In this document: positions 40,688-49,001 of the stretch, piece after piece | Position numbering within the stretch: position 1 is the stretch's first letter | Layout: every line of letters begins with the position of its first letter | NCBI GenBank assembly: GCA_050485865.1 | Contig: JBJHCE010000003.1 | Location: 1 to 64,000, forward strand | DNA: 64,000 nucleotides | Source of the DNA: SKNW01 sp050485865 | Lineage (GTDB): Bacteria > Gemmatimonadota > Gemmatimonadetes > Longimicrobiales > Gaopeijiaceae | Direction of reading: 5' to 3' | The notes under the pieces: model-generated | Seen by the model: the letters and a program-made list of their open reading frames with translations, nothing else | Told to the model about the DNA's origin: nothing | Database searches by the model: none | Translations under genes and position numbers: made by a program

Positions 40688-41815
40688 TCAGCCCGTTCCC
40701 GGGGCGGAGACCGCCGCATCCCCCGAAGGAAGCGCCCCGTCCTCGGCAGGGAAGTGCTCACGGGTCCGGTTCGCCACCCCCACCAGGAAGAGCATGACCG
40801 GGACCTCCACGAGCACCCCCACCACGGTGGCGAGCGCCGCCCCGGAGTTCAGCCCGAAGAGGACGATCGCCGCCGCCACCGCGAGCTCGAAGAAGTTCGA
40901 AGCCCCGATGAGCGCCGCCGGGGCCGCCACCGAGTGCTTCACCCGCCAGAGGCGCGCCCACCCGTACGCCACCGCGAAGATGAAGAGGGTCTGGATCGTG
41001 AGGGGCACCGCGATCAGCCCGATGTGGAGCGGGTTTGCGAGGATCGTCTCTCCCTGGAAGGAGAAGAGGAGGACGAGGGTGAGGAGGAGCCCCACCATGG
41101 GGAAGGGCGCGATCCGCGCGAGGAACACCTTCCCGAACCATTCGATGCCCCGCGTCCGCACGATCCACTGCCGCACGATCACCCCCGCCGCCAGCGGGAT
41201 CACGATGTAGAGGAGGACCGAGAGGAACACCGTGTCGTACGGCACCGTGATGTCGCCGAGCCCCAGGAGGAGGAGCACGATGGGCGCAAAGGCGAAGAGC
41301 ATGATCACGTCGTTCAGCGCCACCTGGACGAGGGTATACGCCGCATCTCCCCTGGTCAGGTAGCTCCACACGAAGACCATGGCAGTGCACGGCGCCGCCC
41401 CCAGGAGGATCGCCCCGGCCACGTACTCCCGCGCGAGCCCCGCCTCGATGAAGGGCGCGAAGATCACCTGGAGGAAGAGCCAGGCGAAGAGGAACATCGT
41501 GAAGGGCTTGACGAGCCAGTTCACGACCAGGGTGATCGTGATCCCCCGGGGCTGGCGGCGCACCTCGAGGAGGCTCCCGAAGTCGATCTGCACCATCATC
41601 GGGAAGATCATGGCCCAGATGAGGAGCGCCACCGGGAGGTTCACCTCCGCCACCGTGTACCGCGCGAGCGTCTCCGGGACCGCGGGGACGAAGTGCCCGA
41701 TCGCCACCCCGGCCGCGATGCAGAGGGCGACCCAGACGGTCAGGTACCGCCCGAAGAGGTCGAGACCCTTGCCTTCGGGCTCCGGCGGGCGGGGGTCCGA
41801 GGAGATGCTCTTCAT
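40688..41815 (-). CDS. arsB: ACR3-type arsenite efflux permease
   Basis: A 375-residue membrane transporter with ten helices of the ACR3 family, which expels arsenite (and antimonite) using the proton gradient. The catalytic cysteine lies in AILLGAAPCTAMVFVWSYLTRGD, and the later helices show PLTIQTLFIFAVAYGWA and GASNFFELAVAAAI as in other Acr3 proteins. It follows the arsR gene with an ATGA overlap; no arsenate reductase is adjacent, so resistance to arsenate would need an arsC elsewhere. Confidence 0.95.
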   Translation of the reverse strand: MKSISSDPRPPEPEGKGLDLFGRYLTVWVALCIAAGVAIGHFVPAVPETLARYTVAEVNLPVALLIWAMIFPMMVQIDFGSLLEVRRQPRGITITLVVNWLVKPFTMFLFAWLFLQVIFAPFIEAGLAREYVAGAILLGAAPCTAMVFVWSYLTRGDAAYTLVQVALNDVIMLFAFAPIVLLLLGLGDITVPYDTVFLSVLLYIVIPLAAGVIVRQWIVRTRGIEWFGKVFLARIAPFPMVGLLLTLVLLFSFQGETILANPLHIGLIAVPLTIQTLFIFAVAYGWARLWRVKHSVAAPAALIGASNFFELAVAAAIVLFGLNSGAALATVVGVLVEVPVMLFLVGVANRTREHFPAEDGALPSGDAAVSAPGTG

Positions 41816-42189
41816 CGGGATGCGAACGAGCCGGCCGGAACCGGGCGGGGGGGAATGGAGGCGGGGCTCTCCCCGGAGAGGCGGGCCAGGAGGCCCCCGA
41901 CCCGGGCGAGGGCCCTCCGGTCGGCGCAGTAGCTGACCCGGGGGCCCTCCACCTCGCCCCGGACGAGCCCCGCCTCGCGAAGGACCTTCAGGTGCTGGGA
42001 GACGGTGGACTGGGCGAGGGGGAGATGGTCCACGATGGCACCGGCGAAGCATTCCTCCTGCTCCAGGAGGAAGCGGAGGATCCGTACCCGGGCGGGGTGC
42101 CCCAGGGCCTGGGCGAGCCGGGCGAGCTCCTCGTCGGGGTCGGCAAGGGGCGGGACGGGAGTTCCGGGGGGGCAGCTGCGGGGGGTCAT
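41812..42189 (-). CDS. arsR: ArsR-family arsenic-responsive repressor
   Basis: A 125-residue winged-helix repressor (residues ELARLAQALGHPARVRILRFLLEQEECFAGAIVDHLPLAQSTVSQHLKVLREAGLV) that leaves its operator when As(III) binds. Cysteines lie at the N-terminus (PRSC), in helix 3 (EECFAG) and after the wing (VSYC). The classical ELCVCDL site is absent, as in CgArsR-type sensors. The ATG at 42189 has a GAGG just upstream; an earlier ATG at 42252 lacks a ribosome-binding site and sits on a promoter-like TATCGT. It controls itself and the efflux gene. Confidence 0.88.
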   Translation of the reverse strand: MTPRSCPPGTPVPPLADPDEELARLAQALGHPARVRILRFLLEQEECFAGAIVDHLPLAQSTVSQHLKVLREAGLVRGEVEGPRVSYCADRRALARVGGLLARLSGESPASIPPRPVPAGSFASR

Positions 42190-42312
42190 GGGCCTCGTGG
42201 GTGGCGGTTCGCGGGAGGGCGCGGGGCGCGTCCGTGCGCGTTCATCGGCCATCTACGATAACCGAACGTGCGCCGCTCCGGGAGGCGGTCCGGGGGCCCC
42301 GGGTCCCGCCGT

Positions 42313-44550
42313 TCAGAAGGGCCGGGCACGACCCCGGCCGAGGGAGAGCGGCGGGTGCGAGATGATGAGCACCGGGCACGGGCTCTCCCGGACCATCCGG
42401 GCCAGGAGTTCCCCCATCCGGCTCCGCCCGCCACGGGGCCGCGTGATCCCGAGTACCAGGAGGTCGAAGGTGCGGGCGCGCTCCACGATGGCGCCGATGG
42501 CGTCTGGGGCCCGAACCACCTCGGCGTCGCCCCGCCCCCGGGCCTCGTCCCGGACGTAGGTGGCCAGTGCGCTCCGGGCCCGGTCCTCGGCCGCGATCGT
42601 GGCCTCCGGGGCGAGGATGTGGAGGAAGGCCAGGTGCTCGACCCCCTTCCGCGACAGCGTCCCGATGACCCGGGCCCGGAGGAGGTCGTGGTCGTTGTGG
42701 CCGCTCAGCGGAATGAGCACCCGGCGTACACCGTCCAGGTCGAAGGCCTCCCCGGCGTGGAGGAGGGCCACATCGCAGGGAAGCCGCTCGATGAGGCGAT
42801 CGATGGGGTGCTCCGGGGTTCCGGCGGCTTCCGCGGCCCGCTCCCCCCCGGGGGCCTGGGCGAGCCCCAGGAGGACGCTCTTCACCTCCTCCTCGCGGGT
42901 GACCCGGGCGATCTCCGCCCAGGGGTTCTCGGCCACCGTGAGGAGGAGCTCGGTCTCGATCCCCTCCCGGCGGGTCCGGATGAGGGCATTCGAGAGGGCC
43001 GCGCCCCCGTCCTCCATGGCCTTCCGGACCCGGGCCTCCTCCGTGTCCTTCCCCGCCACCACCACCTGGTGGAGGAGGATGCGCCCCGTTCCGGTAGGGG
43101 CCAGCGCGCTCGCCACCGAGGCGAGCCCCCCGGCGCGGGACGGGTTCGCCAGGGGCACGAGGACGGTACTCCGGCTTCCCCGGAAGCGCGGCACCAGGGG
43201 GTCGCCTCCGGCCACCGCCGCATCCAGCGCCTCGGCGCGGCTCGACAGGAACCCGGCGTAGACGAAGGTCCCCACCGCCATCCAGACGAGGAGGAGGAGC
43301 CCCGCCGCCGGCACCGTGGCAAGCTGGAAGACCACGAGGAGCCCGCAGGCGGCGGCACCCACTGCGGGGACCAGGGGAAAGAGGGGGGCCGCGAAGGCCC
43401 ACGAGACCCGCCCCCCGGCCCGCTTCCGCACCTGCCACGCGCTCACGTGGGTGATCCCGAAGGTCACGAGAAAGATGAGGGAAGCCGCGGCGCCGGCCGC
43501 CGCCAGGTCGGGCACCACGAGGATCAGGAGCCCGGCACTCCCGCACACGAAGGCAATGGCCGCCACTGGCGCCCCGGTGGTACGGTGCGCCTGCTCCAGG
43601 ACCCGGGGGAGGGTGCGGTGCCGTGCCATGGCGAGGGCCACGCGCGATCCCGCCAGGAGGTTCGCCCGCAGCGCGGTCAGGGTCGAGAGGATCGCCGCCA
43701 CCACCACGAGCCAGAAGCCGAAGGCCCCCAGGTACGACGAGGCCGCCACCGCGAAGAGCGTTTCCGGGTAGGCCCGGGCCACCTCCGCCGGCGAGGTGGC
43801 CCCGGCCGGAAGCCCCACGGTGGTCACCACGAGGAGGAGGGGGAGGTAGATGGCAAGGGCGAGCCCGAGGCTCGCGAACATGGCCCGGGGAACGGTCTTC
43901 CGGGGATCCTTCACCTCGCCCGCCACTCCGGCAATGAGCTCGAAGCCCTGCATCGTGATGAAGGTGAAACCCATGGCCGCGAGGACCCCCGCGAACCCGG
44001 TCTCAAGGAAGGGCGACAGGGGTGCCAGGGCCTCCGACGGACCCCGCTGGACGATGGCGGCGAGCCCGGCGGCGATCAGGATCCCGAAGACCGCGAGTTT
44101 CCCCACGTTCTCGAGCTGCCCGCCCGAGGGGGAGCCCTTGAGGAGCAGGGCGCCGTAGACCCCGGTGGCCGCGAGGGCAAGGAGGAGCATCAGGGCCCGG
44201 GCGGAGCCGCTCCCCGGGGCGACGAGATGGGCGAGGCCGCCGGGCACGAGGGGCTCGAGGGCGGCCACCGCGTAGGCCGCGAAGCCCAGCGCGTACAGCA
44301 CCGCCGCCACCACGTGAGCGAAGGTCATGACCCATCCGACCCCGAAGGCGGCGCGCACCGAGAAGGCCCGGCGGGCGTAGACGTACTGTCCGCCGTTTTC
44401 CGGGAAGGTGGTGGCGAGCTCGGCAAAGGCGAGGGCCGTGAGAAAGGCCACGACCCCGTTCAGCGCGAAGGCCAGGATGGCGGCGGGGCCCGCCTCCGCC
44501 ACCGCCACGCCTCCGAGCACGAAGACACCGCCCCCCACGATGGCGGCCAC
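42313..44550 (-). CDS. APC-family transporter with C-terminal universal-stress domains
   Basis: A protein of at least 745 residues: an amino-acid/polyamine/cation permease of about 12-14 helices, followed from about residue 445 by two UspA-like domains (VLVPLANPSRAGGLASVASAL, then VRRVLIPLSGHNDHDLLRARV to CPVLIISHPP). Such fusions occur in bacterial CAT-like permeases. The first canonical start is the GTG at 44550, but homology begins earlier (RSIGFVGATGIG). An in-frame ATC at 44601 has a GGAGAG ribosome-binding site 6 bases upstream and could be the true start; no ATG, GTG, TTG or CTG lies between it and the upstream stop near 44720. Substrate unknown. Confidence 0.88.
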   Translation of the reverse strand: MAAIVGGGVFVLGGVAVAEAGPAAILAFALNGVVAFLTALAFAELATTFPENGGQYVYARRAFSVRAAFGVGWVMTFAHVVAAVLYALGFAAYAVAALEPLVPGGLAHLVAPGSGSARALMLLLALAATGVYGALLLKGSPSGGQLENVGKLAVFGILIAAGLAAIVQRGPSEALAPLSPFLETGFAGVLAAMGFTFITMQGFELIAGVAGEVKDPRKTVPRAMFASLGLALAIYLPLLLVVTTVGLPAGATSPAEVARAYPETLFAVAASSYLGAFGFWLVVVAAILSTLTALRANLLAGSRVALAMARHRTLPRVLEQAHRTTGAPVAAIAFVCGSAGLLILVVPDLAAAGAAASLIFLVTFGITHVSAWQVRKRAGGRVSWAFAAPLFPLVPAVGAAACGLLVVFQLATVPAAGLLLLVWMAVGTFVYAGFLSSRAEALDAAVAGGDPLVPRFRGSRSTVLVPLANPSRAGGLASVASALAPTGTGRILLHQVVVAGKDTEEARVRKAMEDGGAALSNALIRTRREGIETELLLTVAENPWAEIARVTREEEVKSVLLGLAQAPGGERAAEAAGTPEHPIDRLIERLPCDVALLHAGEAFDLDGVRRVLIPLSGHNDHDLLRARVIGTLSRKGVEHLAFLHILAPEATIAAEDRARSALATYVRDEARGRGDAEVVRAPDAIGAIVERARTFDLLVLGITRPRGGRSRMGELLARMVRESPCPVLIISHPPLSLGRGRARPF

Positions 44551-44729
44551 GCCGATGCCCGTGGCGCCGACGAAGCCGATGGAGCGTCCGCCGGAGGGGA
44601 TGTAAGTCTCTCCGGAATCAGAACCTGGGTCGGTGGCTATGAGGTGCTGCCTGAAGTTCGGAGGGGGTGGGGTCCGCCGGGGGGCCGGCCGGCAATATGG
44701 CCCCCCGGCCCCCCGCCCTCAACCCGGCG

Positions 44730-45707
44730 TCAGGGCCCCCCGCGGAAGGCCCCCGGAAGCTGGACCCCCTTCACCACCGCGCGGATCGCCTCCATGGCCT
44801 GCCGCTCCACCGGCCCCAGGTCGGCGAGCATCCGGTCCGCCACGCGCTCCCACCCTTCCCGGTCTCCGGTGCGCGCTGCGGCATCGAGCTCGGCGGCTGC
44901 GGCATCGAAGCGCTCCATACGGGCCGCCAGCACCTCGCGGGCCTGACCCCGGAGCTGGAAGATCGCCGCTCCCCCGCCCCGCGGGGCCTCGGGCTCGGTG
45001 AGCTGGTTCACGAGGGAGAAGGTCGAGGCCACCCGCTCGAGGCGCTCCACCGCGTCATCTCCGTCGATCCAGCAGGCGTCCGGAGGGGTGATCCCGCGCC
45101 CCATGAGCGGAAGGAAGAAGTTGTTGCCGGCAAAGGGCCCGTACGGCGATGGGATGAGCCACACGTGGAGCATGTGGAGCGTCTGCCCGGCTCCCCCGAG
45201 CTCCGGGTGATCGTGCCAGGCGGCGAGCTCGCTCTCGAAGGCCCGGGGCATTTCCGCGTCCACCGGACCCACGAAGGCATAGGCCATCCCCACGAGGCGC
45301 TCCTCGCCATCCACCGGCGCGAACATCAGGTGATCGGGCTCTTCCAGCCGGATCCCGGCCCGCATCCGCCCGGCATGGATCCAGTGCACCCCCATGGTCG
45401 GGATGTTTCCGAACTGGGGCCGGAAGCCGGCCCGGGCGGCGGCCTCAGGGGTCGAGAACGCCGCCACTCCCTCCTCCAGGCGAAGGATCATGGAGCGGTC
45501 CCGCTCGGAGAGCCCGCTCCAGGGCGGCGCCGCGAGGGTCGTGCACTCGACCGGGCCCCCGTGGTGGTGGGCGTGGGCGTCACCGTGGCCCTGGTGGTCG
45601 TGGTGGCCATGGTCCTGGGCCCTGGCATCCACGGCCACGAGGAGGCCGAGGGCGCCCACGGCCAGGGCCGCCAGCACAGGGGAACTCCGGTGGGTCCGCA
45701 TCGACAT
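44730..45707 (-). CDS. secreted His-rich protein of unknown family
   Basis: A 325-residue exported protein (signal VLAALAVGALGLLVAVDARAQ) with a His-rich stretch right after cleavage (HGHHDHQGHGDAHAHHHGG) that probably binds metal. The core reads TMGVHWIHAGRM, then HLMFAPVDGEERLVGMAYAFVG and LHMLHVWLIPSPYGPFAGNNFF. The same order of motifs occurs in the protein at 57653-58294, so the two are distant relatives. No named family is recognised. It is upstream of, and in the same direction as, the APC transporter. Confidence 0.7.
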   Translation of the reverse strand: MSMRTHRSSPVLAALAVGALGLLVAVDARAQDHGHHDHQGHGDAHAHHHGGPVECTTLAAPPWSGLSERDRSMILRLEEGVAAFSTPEAAARAGFRPQFGNIPTMGVHWIHAGRMRAGIRLEEPDHLMFAPVDGEERLVGMAYAFVGPVDAEMPRAFESELAAWHDHPELGGAGQTLHMLHVWLIPSPYGPFAGNNFFLPLMGRGITPPDACWIDGDDAVERLERVASTFSLVNQLTEPEAPRGGGAAIFQLRGQAREVLAARMERFDAAAAELDAAARTGDREGWERVADRMLADLGPVERQAMEAIRAVVKGVQLPGAFRGGP

Positions 45708-45865
45708 CGACTCCTGGTTCAGGGAACGACATGGGTCGTCACGGGGACGACTGGCGGCGAATCTTCGTTAGAAGGCGCATCCGCGCGACGAAATCCTTGC
45801 CCTGTTCGGCGGTCGGGCACACCGTAGGGCACGCACGGCTCGTTCCCCCATCCGGATTGATCCCC

Positions 45866-46138
45866 ATGAAGCGATTCCTCATCGAGCGCAACATTCCCGG
45901 CGCCGGGAGCATGACCCCCGAACAGCTCCGCGCCGCCTCGCAGAAGTCCTGCTCCGTCCTCCTCGGCCTGGGTCCCCAGGTCCAGTGGGTCCAGAGCTAC
46001 GTGAGCGGCGACCACATCCACTGCGTCTACCTGGCCGAGACCGAGGATCTGGTCCATGAGCACGCCCGGCAGTCGGGGTTCCCCGCCGACCGGGTCATCG
46101 AGATCTCGACGGTCATCGACCCGACGACGGCCAACTGA
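45866..46138 (+). CDS. DUF4242 family protein
   Basis: A 90-residue ferredoxin-like alpha/beta protein, FLIERNIPGAGSMTPEQLRAASQKSC..., of the DUF4242 type found as a small metal-associated domain in many soil bacteria. The conserved SYVSGDHIHCVYLAETEDLVHEHARQSGFPADRV segment is complete. The ATG at 45866 is the only start in register. Its last 26 bases overlap the end of the convergent propeller gene. Function unknown. Confidence 0.85.
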   Translation: MKRFLIERNIPGAGSMTPEQLRAASQKSCSVLLGLGPQVQWVQSYVSGDHIHCVYLAETEDLVHEHARQSGFPADRVIEISTVIDPTTAN

Positions 46139-47507
46139 GGGCCACCGCACCCAGGGGTTCCGGGGTCGCCTCCCCCTCGGGGGGGATCGCCTCCGCGCCC
46201 CTTTCCTCCCGTTCCGGTTCCGGGGCGGGCCAGGGTACCGACGTGCCCTCGTAGACCGAGGTCTCGAAGGGCACCGCGTGGAGCACGACGGCAGGCCCGG
46301 ACAGCGCCCCCCGTTCGATCACCAGCGCGAACCCCCCGTAGAGGTCCACGAGGGTCGCGCCCGCAGGAAGGGCAAGGACGCCGAGCTGGACTCCGCCGGG
46401 GTCGAAGACGTCCCAACGCTCCCCGCCACGGAGGGCCCCCCGGCGAAGGGCCGCGAAGCTCCCGTCGGCGAAGACCTGAACCCCCACCCAGGGAGAGACC
46501 CACTCCGGAATGGGAACCGAGGCCAGGTGGGCCCGAACCCCCTCGACCACCATCTCGGGGTGATCCCCGGACGCGAGCACGGCCTCCAGGTCACTTCTCC
46601 GGGCACGCCGGGCCGGAAGGTTCGCCTCCACGCGGAAGGAGGTGCCGCCGTCGTCCACCACCCTGAACCCCGGGAGCCCGGTGGGGTCCGTCCCCACCAC
46701 CCGTGCCCCCCGGTACCCGACCCGTGCGCCCTCGAGGAGCGGCACCACGAGGCTCATCCCACCCTCGAACAGGAAGACAGCTCCCTGGTCCTCGAAGACC
46801 AGGCGGGGCTCCCCCGCCGGGCCGTCGAACGCCCAGACCCGCGTCGTGTCCTGGACGAATCGGACCCCGTCGGCCCGGGGGGGACCCAACCGGGGAAGAT
46901 GCGCGCGGAAGCTCCCGTCAGGAGAGAGGTCGCGGACCCCGGGTGAAAGGGGGAACCCCTCGCCGAAGGGGACCACCCGGAGGAGGCTGCCCGACGGGTC
47001 GAACACCGTGAAACGGCGCCGCCGCACGTCCCACACCCAGAGCCGGTCCCCCTCATCCATTCCCACGGGGGCCGCATCCACGAACTCCCCGGGGCCCTCG
47101 CCGTGCCCACCCACCGTGTAGAGGTGCCGCCCGTCGCGGGCCCGGAAGATCCGGACCTCGTTCGCGAGCCCCTCGCCCACGATCACGAAGGCGCTCCGCT
47201 CCACCCCGTCGGGGCGCCGGCGCCCGGGTTCAAAGCGCGCCGACGACACCTGCCCGAAGAAGTCCGGGGCCGCCGGATCCTCGCTTCCGACCCGGATGTG
47301 CTCGGTCTCCGCACCCAGCACGACCTCGACGAACTCCGGCGCCGGCGCCCGGTTCCGGACCACGCGAAGCCCGTCCTCGTCCGTCACGAGGAGGTGCGGT
47401 TCGTCGAGGAGGACCTCGACGTGCCCCGGCCCACCCTCAGCTTTGGAGCAGCCGGAAAGGGCGAGAGCAACGGCAACCAGGACGCGGGAAGCGCGCGCAG
47501 CACTCAT
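46113..47507 (-). CDS. six-bladed beta-propeller lipoprotein
   Basis: A 464-residue lipoprotein (ASRVLVAVALALSGCSKAEGG) with a six-bladed beta-propeller of the kind common in Gemmatimonadota and Bacteroidota. The diagnostic blade is LYTVGGHGEGPGEFVDAAPVGMDEGDRLWVWDVRRRRFTVFDPSG, where a G-x-G-x-GPGEF loop starts each domain. It is predicted to sit outside the cytoplasmic membrane. No catalytic residues can be named. The start at 47507 is the ATG directly before the signal sequence. Confidence 0.82.
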   Translation of the reverse strand: MSAARASRVLVAVALALSGCSKAEGGPGHVEVLLDEPHLLVTDEDGLRVVRNRAPAPEFVEVVLGAETEHIRVGSEDPAAPDFFGQVSSARFEPGRRRPDGVERSAFVIVGEGLANEVRIFRARDGRHLYTVGGHGEGPGEFVDAAPVGMDEGDRLWVWDVRRRRFTVFDPSGSLLRVVPFGEGFPLSPGVRDLSPDGSFRAHLPRLGPPRADGVRFVQDTTRVWAFDGPAGEPRLVFEDQGAVFLFEGGMSLVVPLLEGARVGYRGARVVGTDPTGLPGFRVVDDGGTSFRVEANLPARRARRSDLEAVLASGDHPEMVVEGVRAHLASVPIPEWVSPWVGVQVFADGSFAALRRGALRGGERWDVFDPGGVQLGVLALPAGATLVDLYGGFALVIERGALSGPAVVLHAVPFETSVYEGTSVPWPAPEPEREERGAEAIPPEGEATPEPLGAVALSWPSSGR

Positions 47508-47583
47508 CGGGCGACCTCGGGCGTTCGGGGAGGGGGCCGGAGGTGGCCCCGGAGCGGCCCATCCGGGCCGCCCCCGATTCTGA

Positions 47584-48237
47584 TTAAGCCCGCCCCCCGC
47601 CCTTCGCAAGCCCCTCCCCCGGGAGCGCGTCCCGGCCCGGAAGCCCGAAATGCCCCGCGATCACCGCCGCCGCCTCCCCGGGCTCGAGCTCGGTGTTGTC
47701 CAGCACGAGGTGGTCCTGCCAGGGGAACTCCCCCGGGCGCGACCGGAACCGGTGACGCCGCTCCGCCTCCAGGAGTCGCCCCTCCGACGCCTCCACGTCG
47801 CGCTTGGATGCCTTCTCCCGAAGCCGCAGCTCCGTCCGGTTCCGGACGAGGCGCGTCTCGAGATCCGCCTCGAGCTCCACGAACACCGCCCGCCCCCCGC
47901 GGCCCGTGAAGAGCCCCACCAGTTCCCCCAGGAAGCCCCCGTCGCCCGGGGCGTCGAAGTCCCAGACCCAGGTAAAGACGAGTCCCGGGATCCCCGCCCG
48001 CGCCGCCTCGTCGATGACCGCCCGCCGGAACCCCCGCACGAGCCGCACGAAGGGGTCCGACCCGAAGGGGAAGATCCCGAGCACCGGCTCGATGGCCATG
48101 TGGTTGTGGAAGAGGGGAAATCCCGTCCGCTCCGAAAGCGCCATCCCCGTCGCCATCTTCCCCACCGCAGGGGGCCCCAGGAGCACCACGAGGGTCCCGG
48201 CGCGCTCCTCCTCCGCCCCGGGAGCGCCCCCGCTCAT
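47584..48237 (-). CDS. P-loop kinase-like ATPase
   Basis: A 217-residue protein with Walker A LVVLLGPPAVGKMATGMAL and a lid-like region DLETRLVRNRTELRLREKASKRD, the layout of shikimate-kinase-like or AAA_33 small-molecule kinases. LFHNHMAIEPVLGIFPFG and FTWVWDFDAPGDGGFL are conserved in an unnamed group of bacterial kinases. The substrate is not recognised. It is co-transcribed with the SnoaL-like gene upstream (ATGA overlap). Confidence 0.75.
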   Translation of the reverse strand: MSGGAPGAEEERAGTLVVLLGPPAVGKMATGMALSERTGFPLFHNHMAIEPVLGIFPFGSDPFVRLVRGFRRAVIDEAARAGIPGLVFTWVWDFDAPGDGGFLGELVGLFTGRGGRAVFVELEADLETRLVRNRTELRLREKASKRDVEASEGRLLEAERRHRFRSRPGEFPWQDHLVLDNTELEPGEAAAVIAGHFGLPGRDALPGEGLAKGGGRA

Positions 48238-48776
48238 GGTCCCCCGCCTCCTTCATCGCTGCTCACCGCGTAGAGCGCGAGCTCCCACGCCCCCCCCTCC
48301 GCCCCCCCTTCCGCCCCCCCCGCCCGGCGCCACACCGCGGCATACTTCCCGGCATACCGCACCGGCCCCCCGGGCCCCGCGAAGGTGTTCACCGTCGTCC
48401 CCACCCCCCACGCAAGATCCCCCGAGGCGCTGCGCTCGAGGGGCCCCGGCTCGGCCTCCGACCCCTCGAGAAACCGGAAGAGGTTCCCGTAGAAGCCCCG
48501 GAGCGCCTCCCTCCCCCGCAGTTCCGGCATCCCTGCCACCTGGAGCACCGCGTCGGGAGCGAAGACCGCCGCCACCCGGTCGGCGTCGCGGGCGGCCATG
48601 GCGGCCAGGAACTCGGCCTGTCTCGCCTCGAGTCCCTCGCCCCCTTCCGGCTCCCCCGACCGCGAAACCACCGCTCCCACCACGAGCGAGCCCGCCACCA
48701 GCCCGGCCACGCACATTCCGCGCACGAGCCCCATGGACAGGCCCCCGGTCCGCAGGCGGGAGGGGAAGGTGGTCAT
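48234..48776 (-). CDS. exported SnoaL/NTF2-like protein
   Basis: A 180-residue protein with an N-terminal signal or anchor (GLVRGMCVAGLVAGSLVVGAVV) and an NTF2-like cone fold: RQAEFLAAMAARDADRVAAVFAPDAVLQVAGMPELRGREALRGFYGNLF, the typical DUF4440/SnoaL start. Such folds act as enzymes or ligand-binding domains; the active-site pattern does not allow a call. A second ATG at 48734 begins right at the hydrophobic segment and is a possible true start. Confidence 0.75.
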   Translation of the reverse strand: MTTFPSRLRTGGLSMGLVRGMCVAGLVAGSLVVGAVVSRSGEPEGGEGLEARQAEFLAAMAARDADRVAAVFAPDAVLQVAGMPELRGREALRGFYGNLFRFLEGSEAEPGPLERSASGDLAWGVGTTVNTFAGPGGPVRYAGKYAAVWRRAGGAEGGAEGGAWELALYAVSSDEGGGGP

Positions 48777-48915
48777 CGGGATCTCTCCGGTGGGGGTCGG
48801 GGGGCGCCATCCTCGGGCCCCTTCACCCTACCCTTCTCCCCTCCCCGCCGCCAGCCACCCCGGTCCCGGGTACCGCCCCGGGCCCGCACCTCCGCATCCC
48901 CGATCGGGAATTTCC

Positions 48916-48945
48916 TTGACGGGAGCCCTCCGCGCCCGGTACGCT
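48916..48945 (+). promoter_or_regulatory. candidate promoter of the S9 peptidase
   Basis: TTGACG (48916-48921), an 18-base spacer and TACGCT (48940-48945), predicting a start near 48952 and a 50-base leader that ends in a GGAGG site just before the ATG at 49002. Confidence 0.6.
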
Positions 48946-49001
48946 GCCGGGATTCCTCACCCCCTCCAGCTCCACCGACCCACAGACCCACCGGAGGCAG
49001 C

